DNA of 46,695 nt from Hondaea fermentalgiana (taxonomy: Eukaryota > Sar > Bigyra > Thraustochytrida > Thraustochytriidae). The notes under the pieces are model-generated. The model saw only the letters and a program-made list of their open reading frames with translations. It made no database searches and had not been told where the DNA came from. Positions 20,119 through 29,636 of the stretch are shown here, one piece after another. How positions within the stretch are numbered: position 1 is the first letter of the stretch; each line of letters begins with the position of its first letter. The stretch spans positions 479-47,173 of the forward strand of contig NPFB01000072.1 in assembly GCA_014084085.1 (NCBI GenBank), read 5' to 3'. The position numbers and the translations under genes were made by a program.

Positions 20119-20157
20119 CGATCGATCGCTCGATCGATCGAACGAACGAACGAACGG
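20119..20157. repeat. GATC/GAAC tetranucleotide repeat
   Basis: Overlapping GATCGATC palindromes run into four GAAC units. The same GATCGATC motif appears at the P450 start (about 2939-2950) and in the hairpin near 25231. Confidence 0.8.
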
Positions 20158-22636
20158 GTCCAAGATTGAGATCGAGATCGACAGCGACTGCGATATCTGC
20201 GACATCCAGCACCGGCCGCGCGGCGGGTTTGCGTCCGTCCCACGATCGTCGTCCGTCCCACGATCGTCCAAAACGCGCCCCGCCTGGCCAGCACCTCTGG
20301 AAGCTATGGAACCTTGGGGCCTCCGCAAGGCGACCCAGAATTCAAAGACCGGGTTGCGCATCTCGCGGCGGGAACTTGAGGACAACACTGTGGGCTTGAC
20401 GGAAGTTCGCGTCGCCTTTCGTTCTCCACGATTCGCCGGTTTGTCTCCTCCTCGCTCCACTGAAGCTCGCGTCCAAGGGACGCATGAGGTGCGTCCTTCC
20501 GTCGCAGGCGCACGGTCCAGTTCCGTTGAGGAAAACACACGGCGCTGTGAGCCGCGTTCGGCGCGGGAATCAGGCCGACGCGCCCGCAGTTCCCCCCATC
20601 AACCGCCACTCTCCATGCTTCCTATGCTGGCGGCAGAACCTAGCGGCCTCACCAGAGCAAGCTACCATCCCCCTTCGCCTCTCACCCACATCAGCTCTCC
20701 ACTGGCCAGCTTCACGTAGACCTGGCTATCCGAAAGAGTAGGGGATGTCGGCGGAACGCATGTACATGATATCTGCGGGTGCGCTGTGGTCCGCCTTCAC
20801 ACGCGGCGGCATTCCCTGGACCGCGATGCCAGCTGCACTGCGAAAAAACATGACCTCTGCAGCCAGTTGCCTGCTGCACTGGTGCGGCCGGGAGGACGAT
20901 GCTGCCGGCCGTTGGTTTGCTGCACTGCTGCTCCCTCTTCTCCTCGCTCGCCGCGCCTGCGTCTGCCTGGCCGGCGCGAACGGTCGCTTTGTTGCTCCCC
21001 AGTGGTGGGTGGGTGTGGTGGCTGCCAGGCACAAAGCGTCCGCTAACTACCAACCTTTTTATTGGATTTTCCTTTTCCACGCTCCAACTCTCAACTAGGC
21101 CTACCTTCTGCAGCCGCCGCTGCGCAAGATGCAAGACTTCGCTTGGGACGCGCCGCTCGGACCGGTTGCGGACAGCTCTCTCGCCTCGCGGTCCCGGCCA
21201 GCGCGGTCCGGAGCGTCCTCGCGCAGCAGCTTTTCGCGCTCCCAGCAGCAGCGACCAGCGAGCTCCTCCGGCTGAAGCCGGGTCCAACGGCCACTGCCTG
21301 ATCACTGGCCGCAATTCAAAAAATGAAACCAAAAGAACCGTGCCAAGGCAGGCATCAACCAGGCAAATTGACCCCGCTTCGCCCAAGCACGCAGCCGTTT
21401 CGCCCGCGCTTAGGTCTTGTCTCGGCCGGTCCCGGAGCCGCCCCGCGTCGCGTCGCGTCGCGTGCTCGCTCATTCCTCCCTCCTCCCTCCCCTCCTCCCG
21501 CTCCGGCCGTCTCGCCTCGCGCGGCGCGGCCCGACGCGGTCGAGCTCTGGCGCCGCACCGTGCATGCGAAAGGGAAAAAAAGCCGCAGCTCCGGTCGGTC
21601 GGTCGGTAGTTTTTCATTCCGAAGGGACTTTTTTATCCTTTCCAAAAAAAATTGGCGCGAGCAGAGAGAGGAGAGAGACGCGGGAAGCCAGGCGCGCGAG
21701 CTCCACTCCTCGCAGCCGCGCCCGACGTTTGCTTCTCCCCGCCCGGCTCTGCGCGTCCGAGGCGCGCGGCGCAGGCGGCGGAGCATTGCGCGGCGACCGG
21801 GGGTTGGTTTCCCGGAGCGGAGCGGGTGATCTATCATCTGTCTGTCTCAGTGACCGTGTGTCTGCATTATTAGGCAATGGTGTATTAGGTGTGTCTGTCT
21901 TCCTCTCTTTGCGTCGGTTTAGGACGATGTCTCGGTCTCTATGTCGTCGGGCAGGCAGTCCGCAAACTCGAGCGAACCTGAACCCGGTCGCCAGCGAAGC
22001 CAAGGCCGCGCCGCCTGCCTTCATTTCCCTGCCTGCCTGCCTGCGTGCCACGGCAGCCTCGCTCGCGCGACCGTGCCGAAGCCGCAGCCGCAGCCGCAGA
22101 GGCAGAGACCGCACCGAGCGAACGAACCCGCGGCGGCGCGTTTTCTTCATCCAGCCAATCAGCGCGTCAAGCCAGGCCAAGGCAAGGCAAGCCAAGTCTA
22201 CGCGCACGTTTCGGCGTCCAGAAAGACCCCGATCGCGCCGAGTTCGTCGAGGCCGCCGTGCCGCACGCACGAGCAGGAGCAGGAGCGTCTTGCTCGCTCG
22301 CTTGCTTGCAGCAGCCGGAGCGAACAAGGCTCCCGACCTTGCGCGCGCCTTTTTTGCGCTTCTGAAAGAGACACAGCGACAGACAAGGAGAGAGAGTTCT
22401 TCTTCCCCCCCCCCCCACCGTGGGCTCAGTGCAGCTAGCGGAGCCCGGCGGCGTCCGTTCTTGCCGCGAACAGCGCTGCAAACCCGAAAGGACTCGTCAA
22501 GACCAGCGACCAGACCAAGACCGCGGCGGCCTCGCTCGCGCGCTCGCGCGTCCCCGAAAAGCGTCTCACCGCGCCTCCTCTCCTCCCCTCCCGTCTCATC
22601 GCATCTCACCTCGCCTCATCTCCTCCCAACTCGTCT

Positions 22637-22665
22637 CATCGCATCGCATCGCATCGCATCGCATC
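22637..22665. repeat. GCATC pentanucleotide microsatellite
   Basis: Five to six tandem copies of GCATC within a C/T-rich segment just before the T-poor leader of the 107-residue gene. Confidence 0.85.
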
Positions 22666-23352
22666 TCCTCTCCGGAGTCCTCCGCTCCGACTCCGCGCGA
22701 CCGCGTCTCGACTCAACTCCCGCCGCCGTAGCCGCTGCAGCTGCCTCTGGCTGGTGCCGCCTGCGCACCTTGCGCACCTTCGCGGCGTCATCCGGCACGC
22801 GGCCGTCGCCTTCGAGGAGCACGCGGTCGCAGCGAGCAATCCGCGCAAGCGAGAACAGCGCAAGCAAGCAAGCAGGCAGGCAAAAGCAGGCGAGCCCGCC
22901 GCCAGCCAGCCAGCCAGCCTCGCGCGCCTTCCTCTCCGGCGTCGCTTCTTCCGCCCGGCCGTGACGCCCCGAAGCGACCAGCCAGAAGGCAAGAAAAGCG
23001 CCGCCGAGGCCGCGACTCCAGCGAGCCGAGCCGAGCCGAGCCACCCAAGCGCGCCAAGCCACTCACGGCCCCCGGCAACCGTCCTCGCCGCCGCGGCAAA
23101 CCCGCTTCAGACGCGCGCAGAGCAGCGCCCGAGCGCAGCGAGCACGCGGAGGCGCGAGCACGCGGACCCGAGAGCACGCGAGCGAGCCGCCGGCGAGCGC
23201 TCTCGCGCGGCCACGACGAGGAGACCCGAGGAGCCCCGCTGCGGAGCGCCGACGACGCGGCGAGGAAGCAGCAGAGGCAGGCGCAGCAGAGACAGGTCAA
23301 GGCGATCGCGCAGGTCGACGTCGAGGTCGAGCGGAGACCAGCGGAGAGAAAG

Positions 23353-23676
23353 ATGCTCGCTCGCGCCGCACGCTCGCGTCATGTGCGCAACACCTCGTGG
23401 GAGTCGCTGGCAGCCATGCAGCAGGCCGTGACCGTGCCCGCGCCTCGCACCCTGCAGAGCGTACGCGCACTGCAGCAGGCAGCGGTCCCGGATCCCATTG
23501 CCGTGCAGGACAAGCTCAACACCAACGATGCCGAGCTCACGGCCGAGGAGCCTTTTGTCATTCTTGACCGGCGAGGTGAATTCTTCTACGAGCCCGTGCC
23601 TTGCGTCGACAGCCGATACCCGATCGGCGATGGACGCCCCAGCAACGACGACATCGACGACCTGCTCTTTCTGTAA
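23353..23676 (+). CDS. Small orphan protein, 107 residues, acidic C-terminus
   Basis: This is the only frame in the 19.7-24.5 kb interval with balanced, protein-like composition and no low-complexity bias. A basic, Ser-containing N-terminus (HVRNTSWESL) is followed by an Ala/Gln-rich helix-like middle. A block PFVILDRRGEFFYEPVPC then leads to an acidic hydrophobic tail, DDIDDLLFL. ATG 23353 is the first in frame and directly follows a long T-poor leader; Met22 is an alternative. No membrane segment or known domain was recognised. The DDIDDLLFL end resembles short acidic interaction motifs in general, but no partner can be named. Confidence 0.6.
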   Translation: MLARAARSRHVRNTSWESLAAMQQAVTVPAPRTLQSVRALQQAAVPDPIAVQDKLNTNDAELTAEEPFVILDRRGEFFYEPVPCVDSRYPIGDGRPSNDDIDDLLFL

Positions 23677-24519
23677 ACACAAACGCAGCGTCGACGCGTT
23701 ATGCCAAGTCGAGGACAAAGGAATTCAACATTGTCATCCTCCTTTGCGGCCCTCAAGCAAGATAGAAAACTTCAGCCCCACCTGGCATCGACTTCCGTTG
23801 CCTTGTCGCGCATGCTCGCGACGTGTATACTAACATAAACAACTGGGCCAATACTATAAACGAAAACATTATTTCCATTCTTTGCCAGCAGACGCATAAG
23901 ACAATCGATATACCTACTGGTACGAGTCTCTGACCCGTTCTACGTCATTGACACCACAGAATCAATCTTTGGATTTGAATTTTGTAGGCTTGCGAGCTTC
24001 CTAGTCCTTGAACAGCAAACGATCGTCGTCGATGGGTGCTTGGTGCTTCGCTCCTCGATGGCCAAGTCAAAGTCGCGTGTCACAATCATCTTTCGATCAA
24101 AGCTTTAGTTGAGTTACCACTGTCGATGATACAACCTTCGAGGGAGTACGACTTTATATTTGAGAGCACTCAAGAAGTCCTTGACCTTTGACAGAATAAA
24201 CACACAGGTGCTTATCCGCATGAGCGACATTAAATGTGTCTCCATGGCGATATGTAATCTTGCCAACCTCGATGTTTACACTACGCCTTGTTTGGATTCC
24301 ACATCACCAAGGAAGGCATGCAAGCTTCATGGTCATACACAATGAGAGGTACTGTCAAGCTTACTTGCGCTCCTGTACGTACACTCTGGCTGCTGACCAT
24401 GTGGCTGGGGTCATTTGGAAAGACAAGTTTTAGTCATCGGCAACGAGCAACGCGAAGCAGGTTGAGCAGAAAAGCGTCAAAGTAAAAGCACAAAAAGCAG
24501 AATACAATCCTAAAGGATC
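23677..24519. other. AT-rich spacer
   Basis: This separates the small orphan gene from PSMG4, both on the plus strand. The composition is ordinary and AT-richer than the upstream block, as expected for a 3' flank followed by a promoter. Frames are short. No RNA gene was recognised. Confidence 0.6.
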
Positions 24520-25050
24520 ATGGTGCTCGCTGGGAACGGAGCCCGACCGGGGGCCGCGGCCGCGGGCGACGCGGCTGCAGCCGCGAGCCTTGCTCAGGGG
24601 CGCGACGACGCTGCTATGAGCAGCTCAGCGACGCTCGCGCAGCCGCAGCCGCAGCCAGGCATTGGCATTGAGCGCTTCGTGGTGCAGGATCCAGACGAGC
24701 CCGACAAGCGCGCGTACGTCATGCTCTGGCGCCTGGACAAGAGCTTCTTCGTGTGGACAGGCCCTGCGCTCGCCAAACCTGTGCTTCCGCACATTGTTGC
24801 CGGACTCGTTGGCCGTTATGACGGAGCTGAGCCATTTGCTTCGACGGTTTGCGAGCTCGGCGGTGCCGCTGCGCAGGGTGCGCACGGCATGGCGCGGAGG
24901 CTTGCCAAACGCAATGGACTTCCAAACAGCGTCGTTCACGTCTCTTGTGCGCTCGTTGAGGGCGACATCGAATTACGGAGGGCTGTTGAGGCCGAGGTCG
25001 CGCGACGTATGGCGCTCAAGCCCGGCGACAAGTCGATCACGGCAAAATAA
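24520..25050 (+). CDS. Proteasome assembly chaperone 4 (PSMG4/PAC4)
   Basis: Residues about 50-165 match PSMG4, which pairs with PSMG3 under the alpha ring during 20S proteasome assembly. Recognisable elements are MLWRLDKSFFVWTGP (family: a strand ending in L-F-L-W-V-G), then GLVGRYDG, the A-x-G-x-A-R-R-L-A-K-R block, and SNV/VHVSCAL near the end. The family is usually about 120-130 residues; this protein has 176 because of an Ala/Gly/Gln-rich N-terminal extension. A second ATG at 24616 (Met33) would remove most of it and may be the true start. The stop codon overlaps an AATAAA sequence (25046-25051), a possible polyadenylation signal. Confidence 0.8.
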   Translation: MVLAGNGARPGAAAAGDAAAAASLAQGRDDAAMSSSATLAQPQPQPGIGIERFVVQDPDEPDKRAYVMLWRLDKSFFVWTGPALAKPVLPHIVAGLVGRYDGAEPFASTVCELGGAAAQGAHGMARRLAKRNGLPNSVVHVSCALVEGDIELRRAVEAEVARRMALKPGDKSITAK

Positions 25051-25541
25051 AATTGTGCATGTACTCCTTGCTCTCATCGGTCAAAGCGGCGAACATCTCG
25101 CATCGTTCTCCTTCTCCTTGTCGCTTTTCCTTATTCCCTTCAACCCCATTGTTTTGACGAAACAAACATGCATTGTCTCTTCTGTACCCCGAGATTTACA
25201 TTTGCTCATTTTTTGAACAGGCCATCAATCGATCGATCGATGAGACATCGTCTCATCGACGGAAATCACGACATTTATCAACGTGTAGCTCGCTAAAGAA
25301 GAGTTGGAGCGCACACACAAGTTTGGGGAAACTGTTGGGCCGTACAAAGTACGCACCTGAAACAAACAGGAACGGACGAGGAATGGGATGTAGTAGCAGC
25401 AGTTGTAGTAGCAGCAGGGCCTTGCTGTTAGCTCTCCGTATATCCAAGAAGAAATGAAAGTAGCAAAAGAAATCTGCAAAAAGTCAGTAGAGTCATTCAT
25501 GTCAGTCAATTCTATCAAGCTAGTAAAAGCACGCCTCGCCT
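25051..25541. other. Convergent intergenic region of PSMG4 and AFF-like gene
   Basis: This AT-rich spacer of 491 bases lies between two stop codons. It holds a perfect hairpin (25237-25259) after GATC repeats and an AGCAG-rich stretch (about 25393-25421). No gene is supported. Confidence 0.6.
25237..25259. terminator. Perfect hairpin between convergent genes
   Basis: Ten-base arms (25237-25246 and 25250-25259; TCGATGAGAC and its complement) flank a three-base loop. It lies about 190 bases past the PSMG4 stop and 280 bases past the AFF-like stop, so it would be in the 3' transcript of either gene. A role in 3' end formation is inference. Confidence 0.4.
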
Positions 25542-26519
25542 TCAAGAGAACCTTGTCGAGTCCTCCCGAATCGCCTGACGGGCAGCATCAACCGCGTCGA
25601 GCAAGTTCGTGGATGATCGCATGATTCCAATGTCCGGCAAAGCCCCCAGCGTTTCTTCGGCAAGTTCGGCAGAAACGTTGGCAATGTCTTCCTCCAGTTG
25701 CTCGGCACACTGCCAGAGCTCCATGCCAAGAACAGAGTCGCGAGCTTCTGCAAGGACAAACGCCGATTGCTGCGTAAGGTGCGAGTGCTCTTCCGGCGTG
25801 ACGTAAAATGCAGGGCTCTCCGTCGCGGAGACCTTGACGCCCGTGCTGCGCAAGTGGTCCGCGCGCTGTATTTTAGCCTGAGTAGCGTCGATGCCCATCC
25901 AAACCTTGCTGAGCTTGTCTGCCTTGACGGCGAAGCGGGCCATGCGCGTGGTGGCAGCGAGACGGTGCGCAAGGGCTGCCGTAAACGCATACCGCCGCAA
26001 AAGTCCGAGGTTGTGCCCATGCAAGGCCTTGCGGCACTTTGACAAACACCGCTTTGCAGAAAACTCCAAGAGCTCTGCGGTATTGCTCAAGAGCTCCACC
26101 TGTTTCTCCACGGGTGAATCCAGAATGTACAGCTGGCATGCCTCCATGCACTTTAGACTCGAACGCACATAGAGCATGTACTTGGCAGGCTCCTCGGTTT
26201 TGTCGCCAAGGTGCTTCAGTCGTCGGGCCTCGGTCATGAGCGTGTCGACGTCTTGCTCGGGTCTTCGTTTTTTGTTCGCGAATGCTCGTCTGGGACCCAC
26301 ATTTGCCGCCACCGAAGTTCCGCCCGTCGAGGAGCTCGTAGATCTTGACCGTTTACGAGCGGGAGACGTTGTGGCCGAGGTGGTCGTCGTCGATGGCGTC
26401 GCTGCTGCCGGCTCTGCGTCATCGTCCAAGTCGCCAGGTTTCACGCCCGCCAACTCGAGCAAGAGCTGCTCGAGCGGTCGCGACGGCTGAAATTTGCTCA
26501 GCGTCTTCTTCGAGCCCAT
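25542..26519 (-). CDS. AF4/FMR2 (AFF) C-terminal homology domain-like protein
   Basis: 325 residues. The N-terminus has FQPSRPLEQLLLEL, then a Thr/Ser/Ala-rich disordered stretch with a KRSRS basic patch. From about residue 92 to the end the order of elements follows the AFF C-terminal homology domain: MTEARRLKHLGD (family E-A-[KR]-R-[LM]-K-H), a helix ending LKCMEAC, NTAELLEFSAKR, a long helix through LSKVW, and a final block with VLGMELWQCAEQLEED and LLDAVDAARQAI. AFF proteins scaffold the super elongation complex that releases paused RNA polymerase II, and this domain mediates their dimerisation. The long upstream part of AFF proteins that recruits P-TEFb and ELL is not present here. ATG 26519 is preferred over upstream ATGs because the preceding codons are a T-poor, low-complexity leader. 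Confidence 0.62.
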   Translation of the reverse strand: MGSKKTLSKFQPSRPLEQLLLELAGVKPGDLDDDAEPAAATPSTTTTSATTSPARKRSRSTSSSTGGTSVAANVGPRRAFANKKRRPEQDVDTLMTEARRLKHLGDKTEEPAKYMLYVRSSLKCMEACQLYILDSPVEKQVELLSNTAELLEFSAKRCLSKCRKALHGHNLGLLRRYAFTAALAHRLAATTRMARFAVKADKLSKVWMGIDATQAKIQRADHLRSTGVKVSATESPAFYVTPEEHSHLTQQSAFVLAEARDSVLGMELWQCAEQLEEDIANVSAELAEETLGALPDIGIMRSSTNLLDAVDAARQAIREDSTRFS

Positions 26520-27801
26520 GGCGGCCACAGTCGTCGCCGCCGCCGCCTCTGCTGCCTCCTCAATCCGCCTTGCGCGGCCGCGCGCAGGGCCCTTCTCTTG
26601 CGCGAGCGAGACCCTCCGCCTCGGCGTCCGTATGATAGTCGACGGAGCCAAGCAAGGCTGAGCTAGGCAAAGCAAGCCAACTAGGCTCGCACGCCCCGCG
26701 GGGAGCGTGGGGCGTGCCTGCCTGCCTGCCTGCCTGCCTCTCCTCGGGACCCGCTCCGCGCTGCCCTGCCCTGCGCCGCGCCGCGCCGTGCTCGCTGCGC
26801 CGTCGTCAGGCTCCCTCCCGCGCTGGCCCGAGGCGCTTGTTTTTTTTTTGCCTCGCCTCGCTCTCTGTCCGTGTCTCTCGTAGCCGGGCGCCTTGACCGT
26901 CTCGACTCTTGCAGGCTGCGCAAGTGCGCAAAAGAGGAATGTCCAAGTCGCGCCGCCCCGGACACAAGTCGGACTTTTGGCTTGCAAATGAACGATTGTT
27001 CTAGGCGCTGCAGTGCGCTCGAGAACGCCTCTCGCAACACGAACTTCATCATCATCGTGATCATCATCGTGGACTGTCAGCAGACAGATGCAGACAGCCA
27101 AGGCGCTGCATCTCTTTCGAATATTGATCTCGTTGCTCAGGAACATGCAGAGCCGCGACAGCTGCACCGCGGTGACGAGCGCGCGGCACGGAGAAGCCTC
27201 GCCCCTTCGCTTTCACGCGGCGCGGGAATCGCCCGGATATCCGGGAAAAAGCTATCCTCGTCACCCGGAAATCCAGGCTCTGGATCGCGAGGTGGCGGCT
27301 GCCGTGGCGCGCCAGCGTCCACTTGGCGAGGGGAATAGGCCACTTGCCGAGAGGAAAGTTCGACTTGCAGGCTGCCATTGCGCAGTTGCAGGATCCTGTT
27401 CCGCACCCTCAGCGCTCCTTCTTTCTCCAAGGTTGGACGGGCGCGACGGCGGCAAGTCCGAGACGGAGAGCGCGAGCGTGCGGGCGAGAGCGCGGAGACG
27501 CGGGCGTCTGCGCGCGCGAGGGAGGCGGAGAGACGAGGGGGGCGCGGGAGGAAGAGGCAGCTGCGCAGCGGCGGCCCCGCACGCGCGCGGGGCGTCTGCA
27601 AAGACGGGGAACGCAGCCGGGAAGCGCAGCGCGCGGCATGCGCAAAAGGCGCCGCGGCGCGCGAGTCCACAACGAGCCGCCAGCGACGCGAAAGCCGCGA
27701 AAGCCGAGGACGCCGGCGTCGCCGCCGCGAACGCCACCGCCGCGACCGCTCCTGCCGCCTCACGTAAGTCGGACAGAGCTCGGATCTCCCAATCCGCGAT
27801 C
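26520..27801. promoter_or_regulatory. Divergent promoter region of AFF-like and PTP genes
   Basis: GC-rich, with T-poor leaders on the sense strand of each gene (26520-26640 read on minus; about 27440-27770 read on plus). Features seen: CTGC/TGCC tetramers (about 26715-26738), a T9 run (about 26841-26849), ATCATC repeats (about 27047-27068), and a GTAAGT (27764-27769) just before the PTP ATG that could be a splice donor of a 5' UTR intron, although no acceptor was identified. Long frames crossing the region look like noncoding DNA. Confidence 0.5.
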
Positions 27802-28968
27802 ATGACCGAAAATGGCAGCCACCGTGCAGCAGCGGCAGAAAGCCCCTCCGTGACGCTTGGCCTTTTGCCTCCGACGGAGCAGGTTCGGAAAGTGGTCAAA
27901 GTCGACGAATTTGGCGCCCACGCGCGAGCGCTCGCGGCTTCAGAGACCGGCTTTCAAAATGAATTCATGGACGCTCGAAGCGAGGTGCTCTGTGCCCCCG
28001 GGTATCGCGAGCGACTCACCAAGACCGTGCCCCATATTCGCGCGTGCAACCGGTATGCAGACATTGTCTGCCTCGAGGACACCCGAGTCAAACTTGCCAC
28101 ACAGTCAGAACATGATTACATCAATGCAAGCTGGGTCCGCCTGCAAGGGTTGCCAGACGTCCAGTACATTGCCGCGCAGGCGCCGCTCGAGCACACCTTT
28201 GACGCCTTTTGGCGCATGATCTGGGAAAATCGCGCGCCCTTGGTGCTCATGCTCACCCCATGGGTGGAGCACGCCCACGGTCGCTCACGGGTAAAAGCAG
28301 AACGTTACCTTCCTCTCGAGCAAGACGACGTGCAAGTCTGCGACACCTTTGAAGTTCGATGTCTCATGCTCAATGAAAGCGACTTTGACCAAGGCATCTC
28401 GGTCCGAAAGCTCTCTCTCAAGTCGCTCGCTTCCTCGGCCCCGCCGCGAACCGTGTACCATGTCCACTATACGAAATGGCCCGACTTTGGCTGCGTCAAG
28501 GACCTCGAGCCTTATCTGCACCTGCACGCCATTGTTCGCAAGTATACCGCACAGTCTTGCGCAGAGTCTGAAGAGGCGTCCTCCGCGGGTACGGGCGGTG
28601 CGGAGCAGTCTGGCGGCTCAGGACCAACCCCGATTGTTACCCATTGCAGCGCTGGCATCGGGCGCACAGGGACCTACATTGCCATCGATGCCATCCTTGC
28701 CTGGATTGCAGAGCGTGTCAGGGAGGCGCCCTCTGAGCCTGCGACATTGGATATCCTTGACGTTTTCAAGCAGTTGCGCAACCATCGGCCTGGTATGGTA
28801 TTTACCTTTGAGCAGTACGCCATGGTGTATCAGGTAATTTATTTCGCGCTCTTCGGAACCTCGCTCTCCGACGCTACCGAGGCGGATGCCAAAACTTCGC
28901 TGGAGTCTTTTGCAGGGATGGATGACGCCGACATTTATCGCGCAAAGCTCGGATCACCGTCCTCCTGA
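27802..28968 (+). CDS. Classical protein tyrosine phosphatase
   Basis: 388 residues, mostly one PTP catalytic domain. Elements in order: CNRYADI, the pTyr-loop Tyr that gives tyrosine specificity; DYINASWV; YIAAQAPL; the WPD loop KWPDFG with the general acid Asp228; and the signature HCSAGIGRTG with nucleophile Cys282 and its Arg. In the Q-loop the usual first Gln (Q-T-x-x-Q) is Phe334, in the block MVFTFEQY, while the second Gln (338) is kept. An insertion rich in Ser/Gly/Glu sits before the signature (about residues 254-275). No receptor, SH2 or membrane segment is present, so it should be cytosolic or nuclear. ATG 27802 starts the globular sequence; the open frame upstream is Arg/Ala-rich leader. 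Confidence 0.92.
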   Translation: MTENGSHRAAAAESPSVTLGLLPPTEQVRKVVKVDEFGAHARALAASETGFQNEFMDARSEVLCAPGYRERLTKTVPHIRACNRYADIVCLEDTRVKLATQSEHDYINASWVRLQGLPDVQYIAAQAPLEHTFDAFWRMIWENRAPLVLMLTPWVEHAHGRSRVKAERYLPLEQDDVQVCDTFEVRCLMLNESDFDQGISVRKLSLKSLASSAPPRTVYHVHYTKWPDFGCVKDLEPYLHLHAIVRKYTAQSCAESEEASSAGTGGAEQSGGSGPTPIVTHCSAGIGRTGTYIAIDAILAWIAERVREAPSEPATLDILDVFKQLRNHRPGMVFTFEQYAMVYQVIYFALFGTSLSDATEADAKTSLESFAGMDDADIYRAKLGSPSS

Positions 28969-29636
28969 CCGATGAGCTGTACGTAATTTTCTTTTCAAAT
29001 CGAGCAAGCACAGGCCACGGACGCATGTACGGCCCAAGCAGCTCTTCTTTCTTCCTCCTTCCTAGGATGGCAGTGTAGAGTATCTGGGCTGTGTCTGTGT
29101 GCCGGTGTCAACTCGATTCTTTCTCATTTACCAGGCGATGTTCGCGCAGCGAGAGCCTTGCTGGCACGGCACAACTCTTGCTACGAAGCATGCATGCATT
29201 TCCATCAGCGTATCAGTTAGTATTACCATATTCTTGCGCGCGCTGATCAGTTTCCTTTCTTTTTTGTGTTCGCTTTTGCTTGGTTGCCAGTGCTTGTTTG
29301 TTAGCTTGTCCAAATCAGATTTGAATGACCGGAGTATATCGCAAGCAAGATTTATCGGTGTGTGATGTCGTTTTCAGCTTCCTTGCTAAAGTTTGCTCAC
29401 GTCAAGGGTGCTTGCTCCCTTCCAGCTCGCTTGTCCAGATGTCATTCCTTTTCTCGAAGTGGAAAAAGGGCTTTGGAGGCGTCGCTCATGTATACAGAAC
29501 TTTCTTTTCAGACAGAGCAGAGCAGAGCAGGAAGTAACATCATTTTACTTTTGGGGGGTGGTGTCATCCGACTACATGAGTAATTTTAAAATAGTTGGGT
29601 CCTCGCTCAAACGGCTCAGGTCATGCATGCAGCTCA
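28969..29636. other. Convergent intergenic region of PTP and tudor-like gene
   Basis: AT-richer spacer of 668 bases between two stop codons. It has GCATGCAT-type palindromes (about 29188) and a CAGAG tandem repeat (29514-29532). No gene or clear hairpin was recognised. Confidence 0.6.

Larger units (their letters stand above)
19716..23352. other. GC-rich, repeat-rich block without a supported gene; ends in a T-poor leader
   Basis: This is the longest non-genic stretch (3.6 kb). Open frames exist on both strands (for example 21417-22964 plus and 21614-22609 minus), but all encode low-complexity Arg/Ser/Ala/Pro-rich sequence that overlaps antisense, as expected for random GC-rich DNA. Embedded repeats: a 9-mer around TTCTGCGAG (19773-19803), GATC/GAAC tetramers (20119-20157), a C12 run (22405-22416) and GCATC pentamers (22637-22665). 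From about 22560 to 22750 the plus strand is C/T-rich. From about 22800 to 23352 it is almost free of T, which I read as the transcribed 5' leader of the small gene at 23353. Confidence 0.55.

Noticed and set aside
21417..22964. 515-codon plus-strand frame
   Set aside because: Arg/Ser/Ala-rich low-complexity sequence with no domain, overlapped by an equally long minus-strand frame (21614-22609); consistent with noncoding GC-rich DNA.
26520..27167. In-frame 216-codon extension of the AFF-like protein
   Set aside because: Low-complexity leader that crosses the divergent promoter; the ATG at 26519 begins the plausible protein.
27088..27801. In-frame 238-codon N-terminal extension of the PTP
   Set aside because: Arg/Ala-rich, T-poor leader composition with no domain; the phosphatase is complete from ATG 27802.
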